Positions 35,338-45,437 of a stretch of DNA of 64,000 bases are shown one piece after another. A program made the translations under genes and the position numbers. Every line of letters begins with the position of its first letter. The first letter of the stretch is position 1. The notes beneath the pieces were generated by a model. It was not told where the DNA came from. It was given only the letters and a program-made list of their open reading frames with translations, and did no database searches. The DNA is from Anaerolineales bacterium (lineage in GTDB: Bacteria; Chloroflexota; Anaerolineae; Anaerolineales; Villigracilaceae): contig JAHDWB010000001.1 of assembly GCA_023382595.1 (NCBI GenBank), positions 1,798,001-1,862,000 on the forward strand, in the 5' to 3' direction.

Positions 35338-36306
35338 ATGCTGACTGGTTTCAACACATCGGACCCGGCATTGGAAACCTTCTTCGCTCATGAAAAAAGG
35401 CTTGAATCCATGATACAAGCCTTTGGCATCGTCCTGCTGGTATTGGATCGGCAGGGCAAGATCTTGGATTACAAGACCGGCGGCGGTACGCAATTCAGCC
35501 CGCCTCTTTCGCGGTTCATTCCGCTGAAGTTTCAGGATTTTGCCCCCACGGATGTATTGCAGAAATACAGGGGGGCGGTGCGCGAGTTGCACGAGGGGGG
35601 CAAATTTGCCATGTTTGAGTACAGGCTCCGCCTGCCGGCAGGAGATGCGTGGTGTGAATCCTTCCTGATGCCCTTCGCGGACGGACAAAAGAACATCATG
35701 TTCGTTTGGAATGTGACCCATTACAAACGGACGTTGCTTCCGGGGCTGGCATTGGGCAGTGACAGGACGATCCAGGGCTGGTTGAGCGCCCTCCATCTGC
35801 GCGATCAGGAGACGGGCGATCATGCGCACCGTGTCACGGAGATGTCCCTGCAGTTGGCGCGCAGGCTGGGAATCCCCGAGGCGGAGTTGATCCACATCCG
35901 GCGCGGGGCGATGCTTCACGATATTGGAAAGGTCGCCATTCCGGACAGCATCCTGTTCAAGCCCGCCCCATTGACGGACGATGAATGGGATGTGATGCGC
36001 CGCCACCCGGTCATTGCCACGGAAATCCTGTCGCCCATCTCTTATTTTGCGCCGGCAATGGGCATTCCGCGTTCGCATCATGAGAAATGGGACGGCAGCG
36101 GCTATCCGGACGGGTTGGCGGGCGAGGCGATCCCCCTTGCGGCGCGTATCTTTGCCTTTGCCGATGTGTACGATGCGCTGACGTCCGACCGCCCGTATCG
36201 CGGCGCATGGTCGCAGTCGGATGCGCTTTCCTATATTTATCAGCAGGCGGGCGCGCATTTTGACCCGTCCATTGCGCCCGTATTTATCGATATGTTTTCG
36301 GAATAG
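35338..36306 (+). CDS. PAS-like sensor with HD-GYP domain
   Basis: This 322-aa signalling protein has an N-terminal PAS-like domain (about residues 20-130, AFGIVLLVLDRQGKILDYKT) and a C-terminal HD-GYP domain (about 140-315). Catalytic signatures are complete: DHAHRVTEMSLQLARRLGI, the HD doublet in MLHDIGKVAIPD, SHHEKWDGSGYPDGLAGE (the GYP motif) and FADVYDALTSDRPYR. It is expected to hydrolyse cyclic di-GMP or a related cyclic dinucleotide in the cytoplasm. It is the last gene of the block that starts with the 48-aa peptide. Confidence 0.93.
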   Translation: MLTGFNTSDPALETFFAHEKRLESMIQAFGIVLLVLDRQGKILDYKTGGGTQFSPPLSRFIPLKFQDFAPTDVLQKYRGAVRELHEGGKFAMFEYRLRLPAGDAWCESFLMPFADGQKNIMFVWNVTHYKRTLLPGLALGSDRTIQGWLSALHLRDQETGDHAHRVTEMSLQLARRLGIPEAELIHIRRGAMLHDIGKVAIPDSILFKPAPLTDDEWDVMRRHPVIATEILSPISYFAPAMGIPRSHHEKWDGSGYPDGLAGEAIPLAARIFAFADVYDALTSDRPYRGAWSQSDALSYIYQQAGAHFDPSIAPVFIDMFSE

Positions 36307-36441
36307 CGGCGCATCGGCGGCGGGGAGGGGAACACTGATGCGGTACGGGGACTTTTTTGGGGCGCGCGCCGGAAGGGCTGGTCCGGCGTGCAGTTTTTTT
36401 TGTTGCCATGTCATCGTTCTTACACTCCTCCAACCTCCCCA

Positions 36442-36450
36442 TGCTATAAT
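36442..36450 (+). promoter_or_regulatory. Extended -10 promoter of secA
   Basis: TGCTATAAT is a full extended -10 box; the -35 region is weak. The expected start near 36457 gives a leader of about 15 bases containing GAAAGGG before the ATG at 36472. Confidence 0.55.
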
Positions 36451-36471
36451 CCCTTCCCTGAAAGGGATTTT

Positions 36472-39400
36472 ATGCTTAAGAACTTCGTAAAACTATTTAG
36501 TGGCGACCCCACAAAAAAGACAGTTGCACAATACGGCGCGCTGGTGGAGCAGGTCAACGCGCTGGAGGCGGACTTTGCGTCCCTCAGCGATGACGCTCTG
36601 CGCGCCAAAACGGACGAATTCAAGGCGCGTGTTGCAGCGGCGCTCCCCTCTCCTGTCAGGAGAGGGGCTGGGGGGGAGGTCGAAAACGAAAAAGACCTCC
36701 GCAAAGCCGAACAGGACGCGCTGAACGAGATCATGCCGGAAGCCTTTGCCGCCGTGCGTGAAGCATCCAAGCGGACGATCGGTCTGCGCCATTATGATGT
36801 GCAGATCATCGGCGGCGCGGCGTTGCACGACGGGCAGATCGCGGAAATGCGCACAGGCGAAGGCAAGACGCTGGTCGCCACCATGCCGGTCTATCTCAAT
36901 GCGCTGACCGGACGCGGCGTGCACCTTATCACGGTCAACGATTACTTGGCGCGGCGTGACGCGCGTTGGATGGCTCCTATTTATCAAGCGTTGGGTTTGA
37001 GCGTTGGTGTCTTGCAAATGGCGGCAGTGACCGAGAATGGCAAGAAAGCCTTCCTCGTGGATTTCGAGCGCCAGTCCCCGCATGAAGATCAGGAACACCT
37101 GCGCATGGTGGAGCGCTTCGAGGCATACCTTGCGGATGTCACCTACGGAACGAATTCCGAGTTCGGCTTCGATTACCTGCGCGATAACATGGCGATGCGC
37201 CTCGAGAACCGCGTCCAACGCGGGCATTACTTTGCCATCGTCGACGAAGTGGACAACGTCCTGATCGACGAAGCGCGCACGCCGCTCATCATCTCCGGTC
37301 CCGCCTCGGGCGACCTGGAATGGTACGGGCGCATGGCGCAGGTCGTCAAACAATTGAAGCCCGAAGATTATGACGTGGATGAAAAGAACCGCAGTGTGGC
37401 GTTGACCGAGATCGGTATCAGCCGCGTGGAAGCCATTTTGGGATTGCAGCTTCTTGATCCGGATCGCCCCGAAGACCTGACTCCCGAACAGGCGCGCCTC
37501 ACCGGTTATCTGGAACAGGCATTGCGCGCCCAATACCTCTTCCATCGCAATAAGGAGTATCTCGTACAGGCGGGAAAAGTCGTCATTGTGGATGAGTTCA
37601 CGGGGCGGCTCATGCCCGGGCGCAGGTGGAGCGACGGTTTGCATCAGGCGGTGGAGGCGAAGGAAGGCGTGAAGGTTGAGCCGGAGTCGGTCACCTATGC
37701 CACCATCACTCTGCAAAATTATTTCCGTCTGTATCAGAAACTGGCGGGCATGACCGGTACTGCGCTGACCGAAGCCGAGGAGTTCAACAAGATCTACAAG
37801 CTTGAGGTCGCGCCCATCCCGCCGAACCTTGAGTATCAATCCTACGGTAAGGACGCGCCGCTGGCGGAGATCAAGGCTAAGGACGACGAAGGTTACACCT
37901 ATTCGTATTTTTCAAAAGCGGGCGAAGAAGCGCCGTTGTTCTATCGCAGAAAAGATTACCCCGATATGATTTTCCGCACGGGGGAGGCAAAAATCCGCGC
38001 GATTGTGGGGGAAATCGTCCGCTACCATGCGCTCGGACGTCCAATGTTGGTGGGCACAACCTCCGTTGAATCATCGGAAGGTCTCTCGAATCGCCTCAAG
38101 GCGGAGCCTGTCCGGCGTTTGATGCAGTACCTGCTCGTCCGTGACCAGTACCTGCGCGCGAACGACCTGGAGGAGGATGGTCGCCTCATCGCGGACCTCG
38201 TGCCGTTCAACGAGCCCATCGACAAACTCTCCCCCGACGCCTTGCGCAAGTTCATCGCGCCGCACGGCATGACCAGCATCAGCCTCGATGACGAGAACAA
38301 TCTGCAAACCCTGCTCACCCTGTTGCGCCTGCCTGAAACGGTGAAGGAACGCTTGAAGAAGATCTTTCAGGGCGGCGTGCCGCATCAGGTCTTGAACGCC
38401 CGCAAGCACACCGAAGAGTCGCAGATCATCGCGGGTGCGGGCGCGTTCGGCGCGGTGACGATCGCCACCAACATGGCGGGGCGCGGTGTGGACATCAAAC
38501 TCGGCGGCGAACTGGCGGAGGAAGTCATCACGGCGGTCAACCGCGTGTTGGGCAGGGCGGGGCACAAAGACCCGTTCGACATGACCATGGAAGAACGCCG
38601 CGCGGCACTGAAGAAGATCGACCCATCCGGGTACGGAATTTACGACGCGGAAGTGAAACACTTCCTGCAATACTTCGACGACATGGAGCGCGTGAAGGAA
38701 CTGGGCGGCTTGCACGTCATCGGCTCGGAGCGGCATGAAGCCCGCCGCATCGATAACCAGTTGCGCGGACGCGCCGCCCGTCAGGGCGACCCCGGTTCTT
38801 CGCGTTTTTATCTCTCGCTTCAAGACGACCTGATGCGGCTGTTCGGCGGTGAACAGGTCAGCGGCATGATGGAACGCCTCAAAGTGGACGATTCGCTTCC
38901 ATTGGAAATGCGTCTCGTCAGCAACATCATCGAAGGTTCGCAAACCCGCGTGGAAGGCGCGAACTTCGATGTCCGCAAGCATTTGCTGGAATATGACGAT
39001 GTGCTGAACAAACAACGCCAGCAGATCTACGGTCAGCGTGACCGCATCTTCGTCAAGGAAGATTTGAGCGAAGACATCGCGGATATGCTTGAAGCGGAAG
39101 TGACCCGCCGCGTCGAAGTGGGGCTGGCGGATGAGGAAGGTCCGTGGAAGTTGATCGCCTGGCTGGAACAGATCCAGCCGCCGTTCGATGGAAAGAACGG
39201 ATTGTTCCCGTCGTACGGTTTCAAGTTGATCCTGGAGCGGCTGAATGCCGCGGATGTCCGCGCTTCGATGCTCGAGGTGATCACCAAAGCCATTGAATCT
39301 GAGAATGCGCATGCCCTGCGTGCCATCGAAACATTGATCGAAAAGACGGGCGAATCGCTCGAACAGCAGATCAGCGAGCGCGAGGATACGCTGGATGCGT

Positions 39401-40491
39401 ACTTCCAGGGCTTGCGCGATATGGAGGAGATGCCGCGTCCGCAGAAGATGCTGGAGGAGATCAATTCATTGACGCGCCTGCAATTGCGGCTCGGCAATCA
39501 ACTGCAAAAAATGCTGGCGGACGATCCCGAAGATGCGAAGGATGAGATCCAGGAACTTGTCGCCAGCCAGTTGACGGTCATCAATGCCACGCGCGTGATC
39601 GGCGCGATCCAGAACCGTGTTGGTGAGCAGATTCAGTGGCAGAATCCCCTGCCTTCGGATTGGGATGAGTTATCCGATATTCTGCTGAATACCACGCGCG
39701 ATGCGCTGGAGAAAAAACGCGAACGTTTGAACCATCAGATCGCGCGCGACATGGATGTGTTGTTGCAGCGCGAAGATATTTCCACGAATGCGGGCAAATT
39801 GCGTCTGCTGTTGACCCTCTCGCAGGGCGCGCGCACGGCGTTCGATCAGAAGACCCACAAACAGGTGAAGCAGGTCTTCATGCGCTTTACCTATGTCTTT
39901 TACGCGGCGCAGTTGATCGAGGGCATGGATCCCGAATCCGTGACGGATGATGTAATGAATCACCTCGAGGCGGCGGAAGCGGCGTTGCGCGATACGTGGG
40001 GGCAGAGCGAGTTCAACCGCCTCAACCAGAACGCGGCGCGGCTGGCGGATTTCGGTCCTGCGGCGCGGATCGCTTTCGGGGAGGAACGGCTCAATGAAGC
40101 GGTATCAAGCCTCAGTAAGGATGAGGCGGAGACGTTGGCTGATTCCCTCGGAAGGTATGTGTTGAATGAAGTCCATCGCCAGTTGCTGCTGGGTGCGTTC
40201 ACCGAGTTGTGGGTGGAATACCTTACAAAAGTGGAGGCGCTGCGCGTTTCCATCGGCTTGGAGGCTTACGCGCAGCGTGACCCGCTGGTACAATATAAAG
40301 GACGTGCGTCCGAGATGTTCGCGCAGTTGATGGAGGACGTACGCGGATTGGTGATCAGCCGCGCGTTTATGGCGCGTCCGCGCCGTGTGGAGATCACACC
40401 CATCGAGACCGCAGAGGAGATCAGCGCGCCGGGCGAAACGTCGGTGCAGGTTGGCGGCAGTAAGAAGAAGAGGAAACGCCGCAAATCTTAG
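36472..40491 (+). CDS. secA: Protein translocase ATPase SecA, unusually long
   Basis: SecA drives export through SecYEG. All core motifs are present: MRTGEGKTLVATMPVYLNAL (Walker A), VDEVDNVLIDEARTPLIISG, TNMAGRGVDIKLGG and RGRAARQGDPGSSRFYLSLQ. At 1339 aa it is about 400 residues longer than typical SecA. An extra segment of about 80-90 residues lies in NBD2 between TTSVESSEGLS and HQVLNARKHTEE. A segment of about 300-350 residues interrupts the helical scaffold/wing region between residue ~870 and the conserved LRVSIGLEAYAQRDPLVQYK near 1262. Residues about 57-71 (LPSPVRRGAGGEV) come from a palindromic repeat. The C-terminus is Lys/Arg-rich with no zinc-binding CxC tail. Confidence 0.95.
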   Translation: MLKNFVKLFSGDPTKKTVAQYGALVEQVNALEADFASLSDDALRAKTDEFKARVAAALPSPVRRGAGGEVENEKDLRKAEQDALNEIMPEAFAAVREASKRTIGLRHYDVQIIGGAALHDGQIAEMRTGEGKTLVATMPVYLNALTGRGVHLITVNDYLARRDARWMAPIYQALGLSVGVLQMAAVTENGKKAFLVDFERQSPHEDQEHLRMVERFEAYLADVTYGTNSEFGFDYLRDNMAMRLENRVQRGHYFAIVDEVDNVLIDEARTPLIISGPASGDLEWYGRMAQVVKQLKPEDYDVDEKNRSVALTEIGISRVEAILGLQLLDPDRPEDLTPEQARLTGYLEQALRAQYLFHRNKEYLVQAGKVVIVDEFTGRLMPGRRWSDGLHQAVEAKEGVKVEPESVTYATITLQNYFRLYQKLAGMTGTALTEAEEFNKIYKLEVAPIPPNLEYQSYGKDAPLAEIKAKDDEGYTYSYFSKAGEEAPLFYRRKDYPDMIFRTGEAKIRAIVGEIVRYHALGRPMLVGTTSVESSEGLSNRLKAEPVRRLMQYLLVRDQYLRANDLEEDGRLIADLVPFNEPIDKLSPDALRKFIAPHGMTSISLDDENNLQTLLTLLRLPETVKERLKKIFQGGVPHQVLNARKHTEESQIIAGAGAFGAVTIATNMAGRGVDIKLGGELAEEVITAVNRVLGRAGHKDPFDMTMEERRAALKKIDPSGYGIYDAEVKHFLQYFDDMERVKELGGLHVIGSERHEARRIDNQLRGRAARQGDPGSSRFYLSLQDDLMRLFGGEQVSGMMERLKVDDSLPLEMRLVSNIIEGSQTRVEGANFDVRKHLLEYDDVLNKQRQQIYGQRDRIFVKEDLSEDIADMLEAEVTRRVEVGLADEEGPWKLIAWLEQIQPPFDGKNGLFPSYGFKLILERLNAADVRASMLEVITKAIESENAHALRAIETLIEKTGESLEQQISEREDTLDAYFQGLRDMEEMPRPQKMLEEINSLTRLQLRLGNQLQKMLADDPEDAKDEIQELVASQLTVINATRVIGAIQNRVGEQIQWQNPLPSDWDELSDILLNTTRDALEKKRERLNHQIARDMDVLLQREDISTNAGKLRLLLTLSQGARTAFDQKTHKQVKQVFMRFTYVFYAAQLIEGMDPESVTDDVMNHLEAAEAALRDTWGQSEFNRLNQNAARLADFGPAARIAFGEERLNEAVSSLSKDEAETLADSLGRYVLNEVHRQLLLGAFTELWVEYLTKVEALRVSIGLEAYAQRDPLVQYKGRASEMFAQLMEDVRGLVISRAFMARPRRVEITPIETAEEISAPGETSVQVGGSKKKRKRRKS
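36645..36667. repeat. Palindromic repeat inside secA
   Basis: CCCCTCTCCT and AGGAGAGGGG form a perfect 10-bp stem around GTC and are followed by GCTGGGGGGG. It is in frame and encodes PSPVRRGAGG, a peptide type produced by a common dispersed bacterial repeat. Confidence 0.8.
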
Positions 40492-40501
40492 AGGAAGAGT
40501 T

Positions 40502-41542
40502 TTGTTTAAAGACGATACTGCTCCGCTGAACAAATACGCTGCACTTCCAAAGGTCGAGTTGCACCGCCATTTGGAGGGGTCTCTTCGCCTGACAACGATG
40601 CTGGATATCGCCCGCCAGCACGGCGTGACGGTTCCGGTGAGCATGTTCAATTTGAGCGGGCTGGTGCAGGTGCAGGACCAGGACCCGATGACGTTCACGA
40701 ACTTCCTCGACAAGTTCAAAACTCTGCGGCTTTTTTACAAATCACCTGATGTGATACACCGTGTTACAGAGGAGGCGGTGGAGGATGCGGCGAAGGATCA
40801 TGTCCGCTACCTCGAGTTGCGTTTCACGCCTGTGGCGTTGAGCCGCGCGGAAGGCTTTCCCCTGCACGATGTGGTGGATTGGGTGATCAAAAGTTCGCAA
40901 GCCGCCGCAAAGAAATATGAGATCAAGGTCGGGTTGATCGCCTCGGTCAACCGCCATGAGAGCCACGAGCTTGCCGAGCAGGTGGCGTGGATCGCTGCGG
41001 AGCACATGAAGAACGGGTTGGTTGGTTTGGATCTGGCTGGCAACGAAGCGGAGTTCGCGTCGGAGCCGTTCTACGGGATCTTTAAGGAAGCGAAGCAGAC
41101 CGGTTTGCGGATCACCATCCATGCGGGGGAGTGGGGACCCGCGGAGAACGTCCGTGAAGCCATTGAGAATTTAGGCGCCGAACGGATCGGTCATGGTGTG
41201 CGTGTATTGGAAGATGAGAACGTCACTGCGCTGGCGAAAGAGAGCGGCACGGCGTTCGAAGTGTGTGTGACCAGCAATTTCCAGTCGGGCGTTGTGAGCG
41301 ATCTAAAACAGCATCCACTCCCGCGCATGATCGAAAAGGGTCTGAATACGACGATCAACACCGATGATCCCAGTGTCTCCCGCATCACACTGGCGCGCGA
41401 ATATCAATATGCCTGTGAAGACTTGGATATATCCATCGACTCCGTGAAGCAGTGCATCCTGAACGCGGCGCAGGCTTCCTTTTTGCCCGATGTGGAAAAA
41501 GCGGAGTTCGTGTCGTCCCTAAAGAAGGAATTGAATTTTTAA
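40502..41542 (+). CDS. add: Adenosine deaminase
   Basis: This 346-aa zinc hydrolase deaminates adenosine to inosine. Signatures: KVELHRHLEGSLR (zinc His pair), GLVGLDLAGNEAEF, ITIHAGEWG (zinc His and catalytic Glu), RIGHGVRV and NTDDPSVS (zinc Asp). The best start is TTG at 40502, 11 bases after the secA stop, with GAGGAAGAG just upstream; the frame is open further back but only inside secA. Adenine or aminodeoxyfutalosine deamination is an alternative, since the families share these motifs. Confidence 0.9.
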   Translation: MFKDDTAPLNKYAALPKVELHRHLEGSLRLTTMLDIARQHGVTVPVSMFNLSGLVQVQDQDPMTFTNFLDKFKTLRLFYKSPDVIHRVTEEAVEDAAKDHVRYLELRFTPVALSRAEGFPLHDVVDWVIKSSQAAAKKYEIKVGLIASVNRHESHELAEQVAWIAAEHMKNGLVGLDLAGNEAEFASEPFYGIFKEAKQTGLRITIHAGEWGPAENVREAIENLGAERIGHGVRVLEDENVTALAKESGTAFEVCVTSNFQSGVVSDLKQHPLPRMIEKGLNTTINTDDPSVSRITLAREYQYACEDLDISIDSVKQCILNAAQASFLPDVEKAEFVSSLKKELNF

Positions 41543-41660
41543 GACTGCCATGCCTGATAAGGAACATCAAGGAAAAAACACCTGTATGTTCCTGAGCATC
41601 CATTCAAAACAAAATCTGTTCATTTGTTAAAACCACCACATTTAAATCAAGGATATCAAA

Positions 41661-41730
41661 GGCGCTCCTTTGTGTTCTTCGCAAAGTTGTGGTGTGACAC
41701 CCTCCCCCCCTTGTGGAGAGGGAATCTCAC
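41661..41730. repeat. Dispersed repeats upstream of acnA
   Basis: GCTCCTTTGTGTTCTTCGCA followed by AAAGTTGTGGTG (41664-41695) resembles the CACAAAG repeat family at 4493 and 48999. It is followed at 41696-41730 by ACACCCTCCCCCCCTTGTGG AGAGGG, a C-rich hairpin-like element. The 202-base gap between add and acnA holds no gene. Confidence 0.5.
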
Positions 41731-41744
41731 CAAAGGAGTATCCG

Positions 41745-44441
41745 ATGCAAGATTATTTTAATTCCCGCAGCGTATTGAAAACAGGAGGTAAAGAATACGC
41801 CATGTATCGTCTTGATGCGCTGGAAAAGGCGGGGCTGACCAAACTCAGCAAACTGCCGTATTCCATCCGCATCTTGCTTGAAGCAGCCCTGCGCCAGTGC
41901 AATGACAGGGAGATCACCCAGACCGATGTGAAGAATATCGCGGCGTGGTCGCCCAAAGGTGCCCGCCCCGGCATCCCTTTCCTGCCTGCCCGCGTGGTCA
42001 TGCAGGATTTCACGGGCGTGCCCGCCGTGGTGGACCTCGCCGCCATGCGCGCCGCTGTTGCCCGCCTTGGGGGGGATCCGAAGAAAATTAATCCGCTTGT
42101 GCCCGTGGATCTGGTCATCGATCATTCGGTGCAGGTGGATTTCTTTGCCACCGCCGATGCGCTCAACCGCAACACCGAAGTCGAATTCCAGCGCAACCGC
42201 GAGCGTTATGAGTTCCTCAAGTGGGGGCAAAAGGCGTTCAGCAATTTCCGCGTTGTGCCGCCGATGACCGGCATCGTGCATCAGGTCAACTTGGAATATC
42301 TCGCCGACGTGGTCATGACCAAGGATGAGAACGGCACACTGGTTGCCTTCCCTGATACGCTGGTGGGCACCGACTCGCATACGACGATGATCAACGGACT
42401 CGGCGTGGTCGGCTGGGGTGTGGGCGGCATCGAAGCCGAAGCCGTAATGCTCGGTCAGCCGATGGATATGCTGTTGCCCGAAGTCATCGGTTTTAAACTG
42501 TACGGAAAACTCAAGGAGGGCGTTACCGCCACCGACCTTGTGCTTACGGTCACTCAAATGCTGCGCAAAAAAGGTGTGGTGGACAAGTTTGTCGAGTTCT
42601 ATGGTGACGGCTTGAGCAATATGTCCCTGCCCGACCGCGCCACCATTGGCAACATGGCTCCCGAGTATGGCGCCACCATGGGTTACTTCCCGGTGGATGA
42701 AGAGACGCTTCGCTACATGCGTCTGACTGGCCGCCCGGAGGAAGTCATTGCCCGTACCGAAGCCTACTTCCGCGAACAGGGACTCTTCTGCGATGCGAAC
42801 AGCCCCGAACCGGAATTCACCGATACGCTCGAACTGGATCTCGCATCGGTCGTCCCATCGCTTGCTGGACCCAAACGCCCGCAGGACCGCGTCGCGCTGA
42901 CCGACATGCAGGATACCTTCAAAAAAGCATTGACCGCCCCTGTAAAGGATCGCGGCTACGAACTCTCCGGCGAAGCGCTGACCCGTGAAGCCACTTTTGG
43001 CACGAACGGCGGTACGCAGAAGATGAAGCATGGCGCGGTGGTGATCGCCGCAATTACCTCCTGCACGAATACGAGCAATCCTTCCGTGTTGGTTGCGGCG
43101 GGACTCGTCGCCAGGAAAGCGGTGGAAAAGGGCTTGAACGTCAAGCCGTATGTGAAGACATCCCTCGCTCCCGGCTCACGCGTAGTGACCGAATATCTCA
43201 AGAAGGCTGGTCTCATTGACCCGCTTTCCAAACTCGGCTTCAATGTCATTGCGTATGGCTGCACGACTTGTATCGGTAACTCCGGTCCATTACCCGGGGA
43301 AGTCGCCAAGGCTGTGACAGGCTCCGATCTCGTTGCGGCGGCGGTCATCTCCGGCAACCGCAACTTTGAAGGGCGCGTGCATCCGCTGGTCAAGGCGAAC
43401 TTCCTTGCTTCGCCGCCGTTGGTGGTTGCTTACGCACTCGCCGGCACCGTGGACATTGACCTGAATAACGAACCGCTCGGTACGGGATCGGATGGGGCGG
43501 CGGTCTATCTCAAAGATCTGTGGCCCAGCCAAAAGGAGATCCAAGAGGCGATTGCGGCGAGTGTCAATGCTGAAATGTTCATGGATAAATATTCTGACGT
43601 TTTCTCCGGCTCGGATATGTGGCAGAACATCCAGGTAGCGGAAGGCGATCTGTTCGAATGGAGCGATGAATCGACTTATATTCATCATCCGCCGTACTTC
43701 CAGACTCTGACGATCGATGTGCCGTCCATTCAGCCCATCAGGGGTGCGCGCGTGCTCGGCTTGTTCGGTGATTCGATCACAACCGATCACATCTCGCCTG
43801 CCGGTAACATCGCCATTGACTCGCCCGCCGGTAAATTCCTGCAGGAGCGCGGCGTTCAGCCCAAGGATTTCAACCAGTATGGCACACGCCGCGGTAATGA
43901 CCTGGTAATGGCGCGCGGCACGTTTGCGAACATCCGCCTGAAGAACATCATGGTCGCGCCAAAGGAAGGCAACTGGACCAAACTTCAACCCTCGGGTGAA
44001 GTAATGCCCATCTTTGATGCGGCAATGAAATACAAGGAATCGGGCATTCCCACGATCGTCCTGGCGGGCAAGGAATACGGCACCGGCTCCAGCCGCGACT
44101 GGGCAGCGAAGGGTCCGATGCTGCAGGGCGTGAAGGTGGTCATCGCGGAATCGTTCGAACGCATCCACCGCTCGAATTTGGTCGGCATGGGTGTGCTCCC
44201 CCTGAGATTCGCTGACGGTCAGAATGCTGAGTCGCTCGGTCTGGATGGAAGCGAAGTGTTCGACATCGAAGGCTTGGATGACGGTATCAAACCGCAAAGC
44301 CAGATCATCGTGAAAGCCAGGAAATCCAATGGCAACGTGATCGAGTTCAAAGCCACCGCGTTGTTGAATACCGATGTGGAAGTCAACTACTACCGCAACG
44401 GCGGCATCCTGCACACCGTACTGCGAAATTTAGTGAAGTAA
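41745..44441 (+). CDS. acnA: Aconitate hydratase (AcnA/IRP1 type)
   Basis: The 898-aa [4Fe-4S] enzyme converts citrate to isocitrate in the TCA cycle. The chosen ATG ([12 protein letters not shown]) has AAAGGAG seven bases upstream. AcnA-type landmarks are [52 protein letters not shown] (first cluster Cys), [12 protein letters not shown] (two more), and the C-terminal swivel domain with [13 protein letters not shown] and [18 protein letters not shown]. The full length is present. The gene is monocistronic, between a repeat-rich gap and a strong bidirectional terminator. Confidence 0.96.
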   Translation: MQDYFNSRSVLKTGGKEYAMYRLDALEKAGLTKLSKLPYSIRILLEAALRQCNDREITQTDVKNIAAWSPKGARPGIPFLPARVVMQDFTGVPAVVDLAAMRAAVARLGGDPKKINPLVPVDLVIDHSVQVDFFATADALNRNTEVEFQRNRERYEFLKWGQKAFSNFRVVPPMTGIVHQVNLEYLADVVMTKDENGTLVAFPDTLVGTDSHTTMINGLGVVGWGVGGIEAEAVMLGQPMDMLLPEVIGFKLYGKLKEGVTATDLVLTVTQMLRKKGVVDKFVEFYGDGLSNMSLPDRATIGNMAPEYGATMGYFPVDEETLRYMRLTGRPEEVIARTEAYFREQGLFCDANSPEPEFTDTLELDLASVVPSLAGPKRPQDRVALTDMQDTFKKALTAPVKDRGYELSGEALTREATFGTNGGTQKMKHGAVVIAAITSCTNTSNPSVLVAAGLVARKAVEKGLNVKPYVKTSLAPGSRVVTEYLKKAGLIDPLSKLGFNVIAYGCTTCIGNSGPLPGEVAKAVTGSDLVAAAVISGNRNFEGRVHPLVKANFLASPPLVVAYALAGTVDIDLNNEPLGTGSDGAAVYLKDLWPSQKEIQEAIAASVNAEMFMDKYSDVFSGSDMWQNIQVAEGDLFEWSDESTYIHHPPYFQTLTIDVPSIQPIRGARVLGLFGDSITTDHISPAGNIAIDSPAGKFLQERGVQPKDFNQYGTRRGNDLVMARGTFANIRLKNIMVAPKEGNWTKLQPSGEVMPIFDAAMKYKESGIPTIVLAGKEYGTGSSRDWAAKGPMLQGVKVVIAESFERIHRSNLVGMGVLPLRFADGQNAESLGLDGSEVFDIEGLDDGIKPQSQIIVKARKSNGNVIEFKATALLNTDVEVNYYRNGGILHTVLRNLVK

Positions 44442-44449
44442 CCGAAATA

Positions 44450-44486
44450 AAAAAAATCCCAGACCAGGCGGTCTGGGATTTTTTTT
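44450..44486. terminator. Bidirectional terminator after acnA
   Basis: TCCCAGACC (44457-44465) pairs perfectly with GGTCTGGGA (44470-44478), flanked by an A-run and a T-run. It serves acnA and the convergent gene ending at 44488. Confidence 0.92.
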
Positions 44487-44487
44487 A

Positions 44488-45234
44488 TTATTCATTCGCT
44501 TCTTTGTCGATCTTATCCATCTGGCGGCTGATCAACATGCCGATAATGCTAAAGATCAACAACACGGAAACCACCAGTATCATAATGCCGGGGAACCACC
44601 ATCCCATGATGCTGGCAATGATCCCGATAACGATCATAATGGATAGGAATACAAAGGGACGCAGGGCGGGAACTTCTGCGCCTCGACTCCGACTTTGTGG
44701 ATGGTTCAAACCATATAGCCCGATCCCCATCCCAAGCACGCTCACTGCAACAATGATCCATGTGACGCCCCATCCGCTGCCGGGCAGGTCCACTACAAAG
44801 ATGCCGCACCCATTTTGCCGGTTCGGGATCGGATACATGGAATAGACTACGACCTGCGTAAAGACGAAACGGTTCAGATCGATATTCTCCGGTCCGATCT
44901 CCCAATTCTTTCTCAGGGTCTCACCCGGTTCCAGGGGAAATCTCTCCGTATTTGAATAGGCCAGGTTGGGTGTGCTGATATCCACCCGTATGGTGGGGGA
45001 CGCCCTTCTCTCTAATGTGTTGGTTAACTTTAGGGAAAATGAGGATGTTTCCTCGCGGGTCATCAGGATGGGACAGGAGAGTCCGCTCAGTTGTGTGCTG
45101 GCGAGGCGGTTGAATCCATAAAAGGTGGATTCCAAGTCTGCCCAGGTTGCGACGACGATCAATGCAAGCCCCGGGATTACCCCAAGAATGTAAGCTGTGG
45201 AAAATAACGCGATTCTTGTCTTCTGATTTTGCAT
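44488..45234 (-). CDS. Membrane protein of unknown function
   Basis: This 248-aa protein has one N-terminal hydrophobic helix (about residues 8-30), an extracytoplasmic beta-rich region of about 120 residues (SSFSLKLTNTLERRASPTIR and FPLEPGETLRKNWEIGPENI), then hydrophobic segments at about 158-175, 194-210 and 213-235. The loop looks like a small Ig- or COG-type beta domain with two cysteines (SCPIL, NGCGIF). No family was recognised. AAGGAA supports the start. It is divergent from the TIR gene, so the two could share regulation across the 203-base gap. Confidence 0.75.
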   Translation of the reverse strand: MQNQKTRIALFSTAYILGVIPGLALIVVATWADLESTFYGFNRLASTQLSGLSCPILMTREETSSFSLKLTNTLERRASPTIRVDISTPNLAYSNTERFPLEPGETLRKNWEIGPENIDLNRFVFTQVVVYSMYPIPNRQNGCGIFVVDLPGSGWGVTWIIVAVSVLGMGIGLYGLNHPQSRSRGAEVPALRPFVFLSIMIVIGIIASIMGWWFPGIMILVVSVLLIFSIIGMLISRQMDKIDKEANE

Positions 45235-45437
45235 ATTCTGTTTCCTTGGATGAAGTGAATTCTATCCACTTTTCCTCTTTTGGCATGACAGGGAAAGCCC
45301 GCCGTTTACAGACAGGCGCCCGTCGGAAAAAGTTTATCATGAGAAGATAATTTTCGGTTGCGGCAGCGGGGGTTGGGAAATTGGTGCTATCTTTTTTTCA
45401 TCCGATGACTATAATGGAATGGACAAAGGAGAGAAGT
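45235..45437. other. Divergent intergenic region
   Basis: The gap between the membrane-protein gene and the TIR gene has a TATAAT at 45410-45415 on the plus strand, 23 bases before the TIR start. No hairpin or repeat was noticed. Confidence 0.4.

Noticed and set aside
41727-43031. 434-codon minus-strand open frame opposite acnA
   Set aside because: Antisense shadow; the plus-strand aconitase motifs are complete.
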